DNA of 64,000 nucleotides, from the NCBI GenBank assembly GCA_041398905.1, contig JAWKTV010000017.1, positions 1 to 64,000 on the forward strand. Reading direction: 5' to 3'. The notes beneath the pieces were generated by a model. It saw only the letters and a list, made by a program, of their open reading frames with translations, did no database searches and was not told where the DNA came from. Every line of letters starts with the position of its first letter. The stretch's first letter is position 1. Origin of the DNA: JAWKTV01 sp041398905 (GTDB taxonomy: Bacteria > Planctomycetota > Planctomycetia > Planctomycetales > Planctomycetaceae). Both the position numbers and the translations under genes were made by a program. This document shows positions 40,034-49,280 of the stretch, in pieces.

Positions 40034-40744
40034 ATGTGTCGCAGTCAACGATGCCGAAGGAGACTCGCCAAGGTCGCTTGGCTGTCGATTTGTCTGGTGA
40101 TGTACGCGGAACGGCCGGCTCACACGGATGACCAGCCGGCCCCCGACGCCAAGATGGCCGAGGCGATCGATGTGCTCATCGAGCGACAGGCGAACGGCGG
40201 GGTCAAGGTCGTGCCGCTGCGCGGCGCGGAGGTGATCATTCGGCGTGAGGCAGGGGTGGTGCGCATCGTCGGCGCGAACATCGACCGAGTGTCGCGGGAT
40301 CGGGACTTCTGGCTGTCAACAATCCTCCGAACGACCAATCTCGACGGTGTCCGCAGGGGTGGCGAAAAACAGCTCGAAGAACTCATCGTTCGCATCTCCC
40401 GTGAAACACCATTGAGTCCTGCCCAGCGAGATCGTCTACTGCTCGCCGGTCGCGGTGACCTGTCACGGTTCCTGTCCGACTGCGACACGCTCGCCGATGC
40501 GGCGTCGCGACCTTCGGATGGGACGGAACGAGATTGGGAACTTCAGTCAAAGTCTGGTGAATTGCGGAAGCGTTATCTGCAAGGATTCTTCACGCCCGAT
40601 TCTTTGTTCGCGCGGACCTTGGCCGCTCAAGTCGATTCGGAGACGTTCAACATGTTGCAACGACAGCTTGATCGCCCTCTTGATCAGGTTCTAATGCCTG
40701 TTCCGGCCCGCCTTCCACTCCCTGGTGAAGAGATCATCCGATGA
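40034..40744 (+). CDS. Exported hypothetical, LAGRGD-motif family member 1
   Basis: A 236-residue protein with a basic start and hydrophobic segment (KVAWLSICLVMYAERPAHTD) that looks like a signal peptide. The core contains LSPAQRDRLLLAGRGDLSRF and GFFTPDSLFARTLAAQVDSE. The gene at 41809-42654 has the same two blocks in the same order (RPEQRKRLELAGRGDIDRFF, GVHGSDSLFRRTIPAVLDGE), so the two are paralogues. An earlier beta-rich part (VVPLRGAEVIIRREAGVVRI) is unique to this copy. No known family. The stop overlaps the next ATG (ATGA). Confidence 0.7.
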   Translation: MCRSQRCRRRLAKVAWLSICLVMYAERPAHTDDQPAPDAKMAEAIDVLIERQANGGVKVVPLRGAEVIIRREAGVVRIVGANIDRVSRDRDFWLSTILRTTNLDGVRRGGEKQLEELIVRISRETPLSPAQRDRLLLAGRGDLSRFLSDCDTLADAASRPSDGTERDWELQSKSGELRKRYLQGFFTPDSLFARTLAAQVDSETFNMLQRQLDRPLDQVLMPVPARLPLPGEEIIR

Positions 40745-41812
40745 GCCGTTGCCCGAGTCGCGCGCACGAGCATCCGCCAGCCAATCGGATCGGATGGGAC
40801 TGGCCCCCCGCCGCTTTCGCCCGCTTGACCCTGCTATGGGGAGTCGGCCTGCTGTCGATCTTTGGCGGCACCGCCCAGGCCGCATCCCCACTGGGCGATC
40901 TCATCCGCTCCCTCTTCAACGAGGACGAGGCGGAGGCGGAGTTCGAAATGGTCGAAGAGGCGTTGATGGCCGAAGAGGCGTTGATGGGCGATGCCGGCGC
41001 GGGCGGGGGTATCTGCCCCGCCTCAAGACCGCCGCCGCGCGCAGTTGTACTTCTTCAAGAAGGTCTGTCAGCCGACCGACGAGCAGTACGCCAGCGCCAG
41101 ACAGGCCGCCTTCGATGAAGCTCACCAGTTGGCCAGAGATTATGCGCGGATGGCGCGGAATGGTGGCGAGTTCTCGACCTGGCCGGTGGCGTGGGAGCGG
41201 CTGGCGGACAAGCTGGCCGACGAGATGCGCTCCCAATTGCCGGAGGAGACGAGCCAGCGTTACGCCGCCGAGATCGCCGCCCGCAAGCAGGCGAAGCAAA
41301 TCGCCCGGCAACGAATGACCATCCGCGCCTTCGATGCCCGTGCGACCTTGCTGCCCGAGCAGTACGAACCACTGCGCGAAGCGCTGGCGCAGGACTGGGG
41401 TGATCGCCGCGGTCAGTCGCTGCAGCACTTTCTGTATGACGAGTATCTGCGACTCGAAATTGGGGACGCCGCGCGCGAGGTGTTGAGTGACGAGCAGGAA
41501 CGAATCCTGTCGCAGGAGAATCGCAACGGGACGATCAGCTTTGGCTGGGAACAGGACATGGAGCTGCAAGACTGGTCTGGCGACGACAGTGAACTGGCGG
41601 GACTGGAGAAATTCAACGGGATGAAGGTTTCGAATTCGCCGCCAGGTGAACCGGCGGCGGGCGGCACGCCGGAGGCGGGTGAGGTGCCTGTTGAGTTCCC
41701 CACGGTCGACGTTGAGGCCGCGGCGGTCGGAGCGGCGGGCGAGGTGATCGAGGTGACGGTCGAAGCCGTCGAAGTCGCTCCCGCGCAGCCAGCGACGGAG
41801 GTGCCTGAATGA
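40741..41812 (+). CDS. Exported hypothetical, family member 2 (frameshifted)
   Basis: The ATG at 40741 overlaps the previous stop. A hydrophobic signal (LTLLWGVGLLSIFGGTAQAA) is followed by an acidic stretch (EDEAEAEFEMVEEALMAEEA). Near 41005, in a G-rich run, the frame shifts. The next frame reads AQLYFFKKVCQPTDEQYASA and continues to 41812. The helical middle (QLPEETSQRYAAEIAARKQA, LLPEQYEPLREALAQDWGDR) aligns in layout with the C-terminal half of the 41809 protein, suggesting a diverged paralogue without the LAGRGD block. The last 60 residues are Val/Glu/Ala-rich and probably unstructured. Its stop overlaps the next ATG (ATGA). Confidence 0.65.
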
Positions 41813-42654
41813 GGTCGCGCATGGGCAATCTGCAATGGATCGTTTCCGCCGGCTGGCTGGCGGGACTGGTGTTATTGACGCCCTCCCCGCGGCCCGCCGC
41901 CGGCGAGGAGCTGCTCGTCTTCCAGCAGCAGATGTTTCAGATCGACGAAAACCAGATCATGTCCTGGGCGTTCGAGAACGAGTCGTCGATCAACGGGGCG
42001 AAGGGGCGATTGCAGCGGCATCTGGACAGTGAACTCGAGATGCTGGCATCGCTGGGAGAGTTGCGGCCGGAACAGCGGAAGCGACTGGAACTGGCGGGCA
42101 GGGGGGACATCGATCGGTTCTTCACGATGGCCGAGGCGAAGCTGCGCGAGATGCCGCGCGGAAGCATCCCGCAGGAGGAGTGGCAGAAGATCTGGCAGGG
42201 ACTCTCGCCGATCCGCAACCGGTACAAGCGCGGAGTTCACGGAAGCGACTCGCTGTTCCGGCGGACGATCCCGGCGGTGCTCGATGGCGAGCAGGCGGAA
42301 AAGTATCAGACGCTGCTGCGGGAACGGGCGAACATGCGTTATCGCGCGCTCGTGGAGGCGACCGTCGCTCAACTGGAGATCAAACTTCCACTCACTTCCG
42401 ACCAGCGGGAGCGGCTGATCAAAGTGATTCTCGAAGAGACGACCCCTCCGAACTTCGAAGCCGAGAACTATCTGAAGTACGCCGTCGTGCTCCACAAGAT
42501 GTCCAAGGTGCCCGAGGAGCGGATCAAGCCGATCTTCGACGACGCGGAGTGGAAGCACGTTCGCCAGGCACTGCAGCGGGGGGCGATGTGGGGCGGACAG
42601 ATCGACCAACTGGAAAAAGGGGGCGAAGTTGATGAGTTCGGATTCATCTTCTAG
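41809..42654 (+). CDS. Exported hypothetical, LAGRGD-motif family member 3
   Basis: 281 residues. A signal peptide (WIVSAGWLAGLVLLTPSPRP) is followed by a mostly helical mature protein. Conserved with family member 1: RPEQRKRLELAGRGDIDRFF (about 88) and GVHGSDSLFRRTIPAVLDGE (about 142). The C-terminal half has two further helix-turn blocks (LTSDQRERLIKVILEETTPP, DDAEWKHVRQALQRGAMWGG). The repeated pattern of Leu-x-x-Gln-Arg-x-x-Leu helices recalls proteins that bind metals or partners by helical repeats, but no metal-binding residues stand out. Translationally coupled to the gene before it. Confidence 0.72.
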   Translation: MRSRMGNLQWIVSAGWLAGLVLLTPSPRPAAGEELLVFQQQMFQIDENQIMSWAFENESSINGAKGRLQRHLDSELEMLASLGELRPEQRKRLELAGRGDIDRFFTMAEAKLREMPRGSIPQEEWQKIWQGLSPIRNRYKRGVHGSDSLFRRTIPAVLDGEQAEKYQTLLRERANMRYRALVEATVAQLEIKLPLTSDQRERLIKVILEETTPPNFEAENYLKYAVVLHKMSKVPEERIKPIFDDAEWKHVRQALQRGAMWGGQIDQLEKGGEVDEFGFIF

Positions 42655-42672
42655 AGATCAGGTGCGACGCGA

Positions 42673-43766
42673 ATGACCATGCCGACGGGAAACACGAGTG
42701 CGGATCGGTCGCGCGCCACGGTGTGTCGCGTGCCGGTCTGGCCGCTGCTGATGCTGGCCGTCGTCTTCGCGCCGCGGGGGGCGAGCGCGCAGCTTTCGGA
42801 CTTGTACACTGGTGACCCGATCCCTCGCGACGTGCGGGAGATGTACGAGAAGGGACTCGACTACCTCGTGCAGACACAGCAGGAGGAGGGAGGCTGGCAG
42901 GACAGCTATGGCGGCCCGGGAACGACCGGCATGGCGGTCATGTGCTTCCTCGCTTCGGGGAAGACCCGAACTTCGGCAAGTATTCGGGCAACATCCGTCG
43001 TGCCCTCCGCAACATGATCGGCAACCAGAACGAATCGACCGGCTACTTCGGCAACAGCATGTACCACCACGGCTTCGCGATGCTGGGGCTCGCGGAAGCC
43101 TACGGCGCGGTCGACGACCGCAATCTCTGGCCGGAAGCGGAGGGGAAGTCGCAACGCTCGATCGGCGAGTCGCTCGAGCTCGCGGTCCGGGCGGCGATCA
43201 CCTCGCAGGAGCAGAACTCGCTCGGGGCCTGGCGCTACTCGCCCTCCGGCGATGACGCCGACACCTCCGTCGCCGGAGCCGTGCTGATGGGGCTGCTCGC
43301 CGCGCGCAACGCGGGCATCGAAGTCCCCGACGAGGCGATCGACAAGGCGATCTCCTATTTCGTCAAGATGACCGCGCCTTCCGGGCAGGTGGCCTACTCG
43401 GGCGGGCTGGGAGGATTCGATGAGTCGATGGCCCGCATTTCGATCGGCTGCCTCGTCTACTCCATCGCCCGTCGCAAAGACTTGCCGCAATTCAAGGCGA
43501 CGCTCGAGTACCTGGTGAACAAGCTGGAAGGTGGCAGCGCCGGACACGGCGGCGTCGAATACCAGCACTACTATCAGGCGCAAGCGTTGTTCCAGGGCGA
43601 CATCGACGCCTGGGAGAAGTGGAACAAGCTGCAAATTCGCCGACTGAAGTCGACTCAGGCCGCCGACGGACACTTCGACGGGAGTTACGGAACAGCGGTT
43701 TCGACCAACCTCACGCTGCTCTCGCTGGCTGTCAATTACCGCTTCCTGCCGATCTACGAACGCTAA
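42673..43766 (+). CDS. Exported prenyltransferase/squalene-cyclase-fold protein (frameshifted)
   Basis: About 363 residues once repaired. A signal peptide (LLMLAVVFAPRGASAQLSD) precedes an alpha/alpha toroid with repeats such as GLDYLVQTQQEEGGWQDSYG, TTGMAVMCFLASG, GNSMYHHGFAMLGLAEAYGA and LGAWRYSPSGDDADTSVAGA. Near 42953 one G is missing from a run (five expected, four present); repair gives SGEDPNFGKYSGNIRRAL. DDADTS occupies the place of the cyclase DxDD acid motif but is one residue short. Catalytic cyclase activity is therefore doubtful, and a binding or scaffold role is likely. AGGTG precedes the ATG. The next gene starts three bases after its stop. Confidence 0.8.
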
Positions 43767-43769
43767 GTC

Positions 43770-46671
43770 ATGCCGAACTTCATCCGTCGATCGACGCGGT
43801 TCCTGTCGCTGGTGTGGCTGATCCTGATCAGCGGGATCGAGGTGCCGCCCGTGAGCGCGGCCGACCCGCGTTCCGGCGTGCTGACCCTCGCCACCGACGA
43901 CCATCTCGCCGGGTCGCTCGGCCCGGCTTCGGCGAAGGGACTGCTGGCTTGGCAGGGATCCGACTTCGTCCGACCGTTCGAGTTTGAGTTCGCTGCGATC
44001 GCCAGTCTGCGGTTCCCCAATGTCGAGCCACGGCCACAGCCGGTCGGACTGTTCGGGATTGAACTGCTGAACGGGGACGTGCTGACGGGCGACATCGTCG
44101 GCTGGCAAGCGGAGCAGGTCACCGTTCAGTCAGCGCACTTTCGCGAGGTCCAACTGCAATCGAGGTCGATCCGGCGTTTGTACCGGCTGTCGGAGAATCC
44201 GCTCGTTTCCTTGGCGGGGCTGACGGGACTGACCGGCTGGGAGACGAACGACAAGCCCTGGAAGGAGAGCGGCGCGGGGATTGAGACCGAGCAGCCGCTC
44301 GCGGTGGCGGTCAGCAACGTCGACCTGCCGGACACGGCGATCGTGGAGTTTGAACTGCATTGGGAAGGCAAGCCAAACTTCGTGCTCGCGATTGGCTGCG
44401 ACGCGGACGCCAAAGGCGACAAGCCGGGTGACGGCTTCCGCTTTGAGGTCTGGGGAGACGAACTGGCGATCGTCCGCGAGACGCCGCAGCTCGCGGACGT
44501 CAATTCCATCCAAAAGCTGCACGCAGGGCTGAAGTCCGTGCAGCTCACGGCGTACCTCAATCAGGCGACGGGCGAGCTGCACGTCTACCACGCGGGCGGG
44601 ACCCCCGCTGCCAGCGTCACCGTGAAGCCGGGCGAGGGCCGCAAACGGGGAGAAGCGATCCGGCTCGTCAATCTCGCCGGCAAACTGAGGCTCGAACGGC
44701 TCCGCGTCGCGCAGTGGAACGGCGTACTGCCGACCGGCGAAGCGAACTCCGAACACACGCAACTGGCGGGTGGACAGGCGGTCGCCGGCCGCATTGTCGG
44801 CATGAGCGAAGATCGTCAGGCCTTCCTGCTGCAGGATGGCGATGTGGAACGCCAGGCCCCGGTCGCCGATCTGCTGTCGGCGGAAATCGCCTCCGGCGCG
44901 GACGCGGTCCGCGACCCGGCCACTGTGATTCTGCAGGATGGAACTCGCGTCTCGGGTCAACTCGACGCCACCACAGCCGGCGAATTGATCGTCGAACACC
45001 GCAACCTGTCGGAGAAACTCCGAATCCCGGTCGAGAGTGTCCGTTCGGTAACGATCTACCGCGGTCCCGAGGACGGGCAGGCAGACGAGCAGCCGGGGAG
45101 CCGCATCGGCCGACTGCAACTGAATGGGCTGTCACTGCTGGGCAGCCTGAATCCGCACGCGGAGGCGGACGGTGAGCATTGCCTGTCGTTCCAACCCAAG
45201 GGGAGCCGTACCGCCAGTCCGCTCCGTCCCGACGCATCCGGATCGCTGACGTATCGCGAGACGACACGGCCCGCGCGGGCCGCGTCGTCCTCCCCACGAA
45301 CCCTCGAGCAGGTGCAGCCCGCCGCGCCGACGATCTTCAATCTGTTTTCCCGTAAACCGAAGGAGCCCGCGCAGCCGCCCCAGGTGCCGACCGCTCACAA
45401 TCTGCACCTCAAGTCGGGTGACGTGATTCCCTGCCAGGTCACGCTGATCGATGAGGAGGGTTTGACGATAACCTCCACCGTCGCCACCGCCAATCTCGTG
45501 CCCCATGAGTTCGTGAAGGCTGTCGAGTTCAACACCCGGGCAAAGGCGCCGGAACTGGATGAAGCGAAGCGGACCCGGCTATTGACGTTGCCCCGGCTGC
45601 AGAAGGATTCGCCCCCCACGCACATCCTGTGTGCGACCAACGGCGACTTCCTCCGTTGTCGGATGATCGGTCTTGAAGGGGAGAATCTGCGTGTGGAATT
45701 GAAGCTCGAAGAGATCGAGATCCCGGTGAAGCTGGTCTCGCAGATCATCTGGCTCCACCCCGAGGACTCGCTGGCGGTCGCGGCGAATGCGGATGCCGCA
45801 GCCGCGAACGCGGCCGTCGACCCCGGCGTGATCGGTGATGCGGCGAACAGCGTCACCAGCGCGTCGGCCGACCCTGCGTCTAACAGCACCGAGTCAGCCT
45901 CGGCAGCCGCAGCAGAGGGTGCCAGTCCGGCGGGCGGTGCTGGCGGCGGCCGGCACGCCCACCTGGTGCAGGCGATCGAGCCGCAGCGGCAACCGCATCA
46001 CGTTCGACCCGCAGGTGCTTCGATGGGACCACGCTCAAGGGTACGAGCGCCGTTCTGGGTGATTGCCAGATCGATCTGAGTGAGATCGACAAGCTGATCT
46101 TCGGCGAGGAGATTTCGGTCGCGGTGCTCGACCTGGCGTATCACGACTGGCGACTGCGGCCGGCGGTCGAACCGCTATTCACTCGTGAGGACGGCGGGAC
46201 CGGGCGCGGTGGAAGGAAATGTCTCTCCGCTGGTGGGGCAGGATGCACCGGCGATCGACCAAGCTGCTCTCGGGCGGCCGGTTGAACCTTGCCGAGAGCA
46301 AAGGGCAAATCGTCTTGCTCGACTTCTGGGCCTCCTGGTGCGGCCCCTGCATGCAGACGATGCCGCTCGTCGAAGAGGCGATGACCGAATTCGATCCGAA
46401 GCAGGTGCGGCTCGTCGCGGTGAATCTGGAGGAGCCGGCCGATCAGGTCCGGAGTGTGCTCGAGCGTCACGACATGCATATGGACGTCGCCCTGGATGTC
46501 GACGGGGTGGCGGCACATCGCTATCAGGCGAACGCGATCCCACAACTCGTCATCGTCGGCCGGGACGGGAAGATCGCCCGCCTGTATGTCGGTGGCGGGC
46601 GGGATGTCGTTGAACAGTTGAAAACGGATATCCGCGAACTCTTGAGCGCCGAACCGTCCAGCACGCCATAG
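43770..46671 (+). CDS. Exported SH3-like-repeat protein with C-terminal thioredoxin domain (frameshifted)
   Basis: About 965 residues when repaired. A signal peptide ends near PPVSAADP. Five or six small beta modules recur with a G-D/T-x-L/V-x-G start and an I-x-x-V turn: LLNGDVLTGDIVGWQAEQVT, LQDGTRVSGQLDATTAGELI, LKSGDVIPCQVTLIDEEGLT and TNGDFLRCRMIGLEGENLRV. A lectin-like sandwich (about 170-330; IVEFELHWEGKPNFVLAI) lies between the first two. Frameshifts near 45980, 46022, 46198 and 46259 separate the last module (TLKGTSAVLGDCQIDLSEID) from a TlpA-type domain. That domain reads QIVLLDFWASWCGPCMQTMP with redox pair CGPC. Members with this architecture would act as periplasmic thiol reductases tethered to an unknown partner. 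Confidence 0.7.
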
Positions 46672-46705
46672 AATCGGCATTGCCGAATCGAGAACGATCG
46701 CCGCG

Positions 46706-47506
46706 ATGTCCTACATCCAACTGACTCCGGCGGACGTCGCCGCCTCCGCCGCGCTGATTGTGATCAACGCCATCATCTCGTTGCGGCTGCGGTTGGGGCT
46801 GGAGCGGCAACTCGTCTGGGCGTCCATACGCACCGTGACGCAGCTTGTGCTGATCGGATTCGTGCTCCGCGCCGTCTTCGCGGTCGACCGCTGGTACCTG
46901 GTCATTGGCATGATTCTGGTGATGACGATCGTCGCCGGGGTGTCGGCGGTTGGTCGTGTTGAACGACGCTACTCCGGGATCTATCTCGACAGCATCGTCG
47001 CCATGTGGTCGAGCGCCTGGCTTGTCTCGGCGTGCGGGATCTTTGGTGTGCTGCACGAGATGGAACCCTGGTATCACCCACAGTACGTCATTCCTCTCGC
47101 GGGCATGCTGCTGGGCAATTCGCTCAATGGCGTGTCCCTGGGAATGAACCGGCTCACCGAGTCGCTGGCGGTGCGCAGGGATGAGGTCGAAACGCTGCTG
47201 TGCCTGGGCGCGACCCGTTGGGAGGCGGCCCAGCCCGCCGTACAGCAGGCGGTGCGTACCGGCATGATCCCGATCCTCAATTCGATGCTCGTCGTCGGGA
47301 TCGTCAGCCTGCCGGGCATGATGACCGGCCAGTTGCTCGCCGGCGCCGAGCCAATGGATGCGGTCGCCTATCAGATCGTGATCATGTTCCTGATCGCCGC
47401 CGCGAGCGCGCTGGGGTCGGTCGGCGTTGTACTGCTCGCCTACCGCCGTCTGTTCAACTCCAGCCACCAGTTCCTGCCGGACGAACTGACCGTGCGGTCT
47501 CGGTAG
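46706..47506 (+). CDS. fetB: FetB/UPF0014-family ABC permease
   Basis: A 266-residue polytopic membrane protein of the UPF0014 family, which includes the iron-export permease FetB. About seven hydrophobic segments and the family blocks RLGLERQLVWASIRTVTQLV, PLAGMLLGNSLNGVSLGMNR, VETLLCLGATRWEAAQPAVQ, GMIPILNSMLVVGIVSLPGM and MTGQLLAGAEPMDAVAYQIV are visible. It lies 34 bases after the thioredoxin-domain gene. The usual ATPase partner FetA is not in the window, so the partner must be encoded elsewhere. Metal specificity is inference from the family. Confidence 0.88.
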   Translation: MSYIQLTPADVAASAALIVINAIISLRLRLGLERQLVWASIRTVTQLVLIGFVLRAVFAVDRWYLVIGMILVMTIVAGVSAVGRVERRYSGIYLDSIVAMWSSAWLVSACGIFGVLHEMEPWYHPQYVIPLAGMLLGNSLNGVSLGMNRLTESLAVRRDEVETLLCLGATRWEAAQPAVQQAVRTGMIPILNSMLVVGIVSLPGMMTGQLLAGAEPMDAVAYQIVIMFLIAAASALGSVGVVLLAYRRLFNSSHQFLPDELTVRSR

Positions 47507-47579
47507 CGATCCGCGGAGCCGATGTTCCCGCCTCGACCTGCCGGCATTCATCGATCGCGTCTGCTGGTCGTTCGCCGCA

Positions 47580-48383
47580 TCAGCCCGAGTGTTGTCCGCC
47601 GCCCCCTGTCGCGGCGCGAGTGGCGATCAACCCGGCGACGTAACCCGCTTTGAAGCCAGCGTCGATGTTGACGACCGTGACGTTCGCCGCGCAACTGTTG
47701 AGCATGCCCAGCAGCGCGGTCAGCCCATTGAACGACGCTCCGTAACCGACGCTGGTGGGGACCGCCACAACGGGGCAAGCAACCCAGCCTCCCACAACCG
47801 AGGGCAACGCCGCCTCCATACCCGCGGCGACGATGATGGCGTCCGCGTCCCGCAGCTCGGGAACCCGCTCCAGCAGCCGCCACGGACCGGCGACGCCGAC
47901 GTCCACGATCAGCCGCGTCTCAACCCCCATGAAGGCCAGCGTCTCAAGCGCTTCCTCGGCGACCGGTCGGTCACTGGTGCCGGCCGTGACCACGATGACT
48001 CGTCCACGTGGGCGGAGGTTGTCACTGGAAACTGGCTGCCGCAGGGTGCGGGCCGTGCGGTTCCAGAGGATGCCTGGATGCGCCGCCAGCACCGCTTCGG
48101 CCTGTGCGGTGTCGACCCGCGTGGCGAGCACCGCCTGACCGGCTTCAAGCTGACGGGCGACGATCGCGAGCAGCTCATCGACCGTCTTGCCCTGCGCGAA
48201 GATCACCTCCGGGTGGCCGCAGCGGCGGAGGCGATCGAGGTCGAGTCGCGTCGCAGCCAGGTCGGCTGACACGCCGCCCGCGAGCGATATCTGACGCAGC
48301 GTCTCAACGAGCAGCTCGGCAGGTTCGCCGCCGGCGGCAAGTGACTGCCGGATCCAATTCTCAAGTGGCTCAGGATCGGTCAT
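47580..48383 (-). CDS. larB: LarB, nickel-pincer cofactor synthesis carboxylase/hydrolase
   Basis: LarB acts on nicotinic acid adenine dinucleotide in making the nickel-pincer cofactor of lactate racemase-type enzymes. It resembles PurE: VIVVTAGTSDRPVAEEALET, DADAIIVAAGMEAALPSVVG, PVVAVPTSVGYGASFNGLTA and CAANVTVVNIDAGFKAGYVA. The N-terminal part includes RLDLDRLRRCGHPEVIFAQG. The ATG at 48383 overlaps the end of the XRE gene by 14 bases; an upstream ATG at 48428 would add 15 residues. About 267 residues. LarC and LarE are not in the window. Confidence 0.92.
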   Translation of the reverse strand: MTDPEPLENWIRQSLAAGGEPAELLVETLRQISLAGGVSADLAATRLDLDRLRRCGHPEVIFAQGKTVDELLAIVARQLEAGQAVLATRVDTAQAEAVLAAHPGILWNRTARTLRQPVSSDNLRPRGRVIVVTAGTSDRPVAEEALETLAFMGVETRLIVDVGVAGPWRLLERVPELRDADAIIVAAGMEAALPSVVGGWVACPVVAVPTSVGYGASFNGLTALLGMLNSCAANVTVVNIDAGFKAGYVAGLIATRAATGGGGQHSG

Positions 48384-49017
48384 CGCCAGGGTCGTTTCGC
48401 GGTGCGGAAGGGGTGCTGATGTCGTCATGTCGGCCGCGGGCTTCGGCCAGCAGGTTGCGCAACGACTCGGAGTCGGCCAGGTTGCTTTGGGGCCTGACCA
48501 TTCGGTACAGCGTATCGATCAGTTCTTCGGCGACAACGCGCAGATGCGTCTCCAGCACCAGGTGCAGCCGGCGAATCGTCTCCCGCTTGCGGTTGATTCG
48601 CTCCGCCGAGAGCACGACTCCTTGACGGTTCAATGGGCCACCAGTGCCGAAACTGCTGTAGAGCTCGTCCCAGTCCTCCTCGGACCAGTCGCGAAACAGC
48701 GTCGGTCGCTCGGTCGCGACAGCCGTCACTTCCGGATTGCTCACGCGGTCGACGTTTCGCGGTGTCAATGGCTTGCGTGTCGCGTCGACTAGCGACGACT
48801 CGTCGAGGAACTCGTCCGGGGAAAGCTGGAGCGCCTCGGCCAACGCCTTGAGCGTCGACGCCCGCGGTCGCGACGTATGCCCCTCGAGCAGGTGATACAG
48901 CGTCGTGCGAGAGATGCCCGCCTGCTCGGCCAGCCGTTGCAGGTCGGCTCCGCTGCGGGCGATCGCCCCCCGAAGCTTCGCTGCGAACGGTGCCTGAACG
49001 TCGAGCGGGAATGCCAT
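48370..49017 (-). CDS. XRE-family HTH transcriptional regulator
   Basis: About 215 residues. The ATG at 49017 (MAFPLDVQAPF) has GAGG six bases upstream and is preferred to the TTG at 49029. Residues about 12-70 are a classic XRE helix-turn-helix: LRGAIARSGADLQRLAEQAG, ISRTTLYHLLEGHTSRPRAS, TLKALAEALQLSPDEFL. The C-terminal 140 residues (DWSEEDWDELYSSFGTG, LSAERINRKRETIRRLHLVL) are helical and without a known sensor domain. Its 3' end overlaps larB. Repeated ACTAAACATTTCCG elements upstream are likely operators for this protein. Confidence 0.85.
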   Translation of the reverse strand: MAFPLDVQAPFAAKLRGAIARSGADLQRLAEQAGISRTTLYHLLEGHTSRPRASTLKALAEALQLSPDEFLDESSLVDATRKPLTPRNVDRVSNPEVTAVATERPTLFRDWSEEDWDELYSSFGTGGPLNRQGVVLSAERINRKRETIRRLHLVLETHLRVVAEELIDTLYRMVRPQSNLADSESLRNLLAEARGRHDDISTPSAPRNDPGDDRS

Positions 49018-49031
49018 GCGCTGCCTCAATT

Positions 49032-49045
49032 ACTAAACATTTCCG
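49032..49045 (+). repeat. 14-base direct repeat, copy 1 (ACTAAACATTTCCG)
   Basis: Identical to 49249-49262 and 15 bases upstream of the XRE regulator's ATG, just before its ribosome-binding site. The position suggests an autoregulatory operator. Confidence 0.6.
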
Positions 49046-49092
49046 AAAACTGTACACCAAACTCTTGCACCAAGCCAGCCCAATGGTACAAT

Positions 49093-49103
49093 ACTGAACA
49101 TGT
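49093..49103 (+). repeat. Imperfect copy of the operator-like repeat (ACTGAACATGT)
   Basis: Matches ACTAAACATTT at 9 of 11 bases, in the same orientation as the two perfect copies. It lies between them in an AT-rich stretch. Confidence 0.35.
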
Positions 49104-49212
49104 GAACACAACCAATTTCACCAGATCAACTCGTTGATTCCATGACAGCCCTCTTCAAGGAACCAGCGATTGGCTGCGTATTTTGGTCACCTTCAGGACA
49201 TGGATGAACTTG

Positions 49213-49226
49213 GGGACAGATGTCCC
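49213..49226. repeat. Palindrome GGGACA-GA-TGTCCC
   Basis: A perfect six-base inverted repeat with a two-base spacer, 23 bases upstream of the second operator-like repeat. It could be a protein-binding site. The stem is too short to call a terminator. Confidence 0.35.
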
Positions 49227-49248
49227 GCTCTCAACTCCAGCAATCAGA

Positions 49249-49262
49249 ACTAAACATTTCCG
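49249..49262 (+). repeat. 14-base direct repeat, copy 2 (ACTAAACATTTCCG)
   Basis: Identical to 49032-49045, 204 bases away. It lies immediately before the AGAGGAG ribosome-binding site of a candidate small gene starting at 49281, mirroring the placement of copy 1 before the regulator gene. Confidence 0.6.
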
Positions 49263-49280
49263 CACAGAGGAGAACTCCCG

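Noticed and set aside
46642..46674. TTGAGC and TAGAAT boxes before fetB
   Set aside because: Spacing of 21 bases is too long and TAGAAT includes the stop codon of the previous gene.
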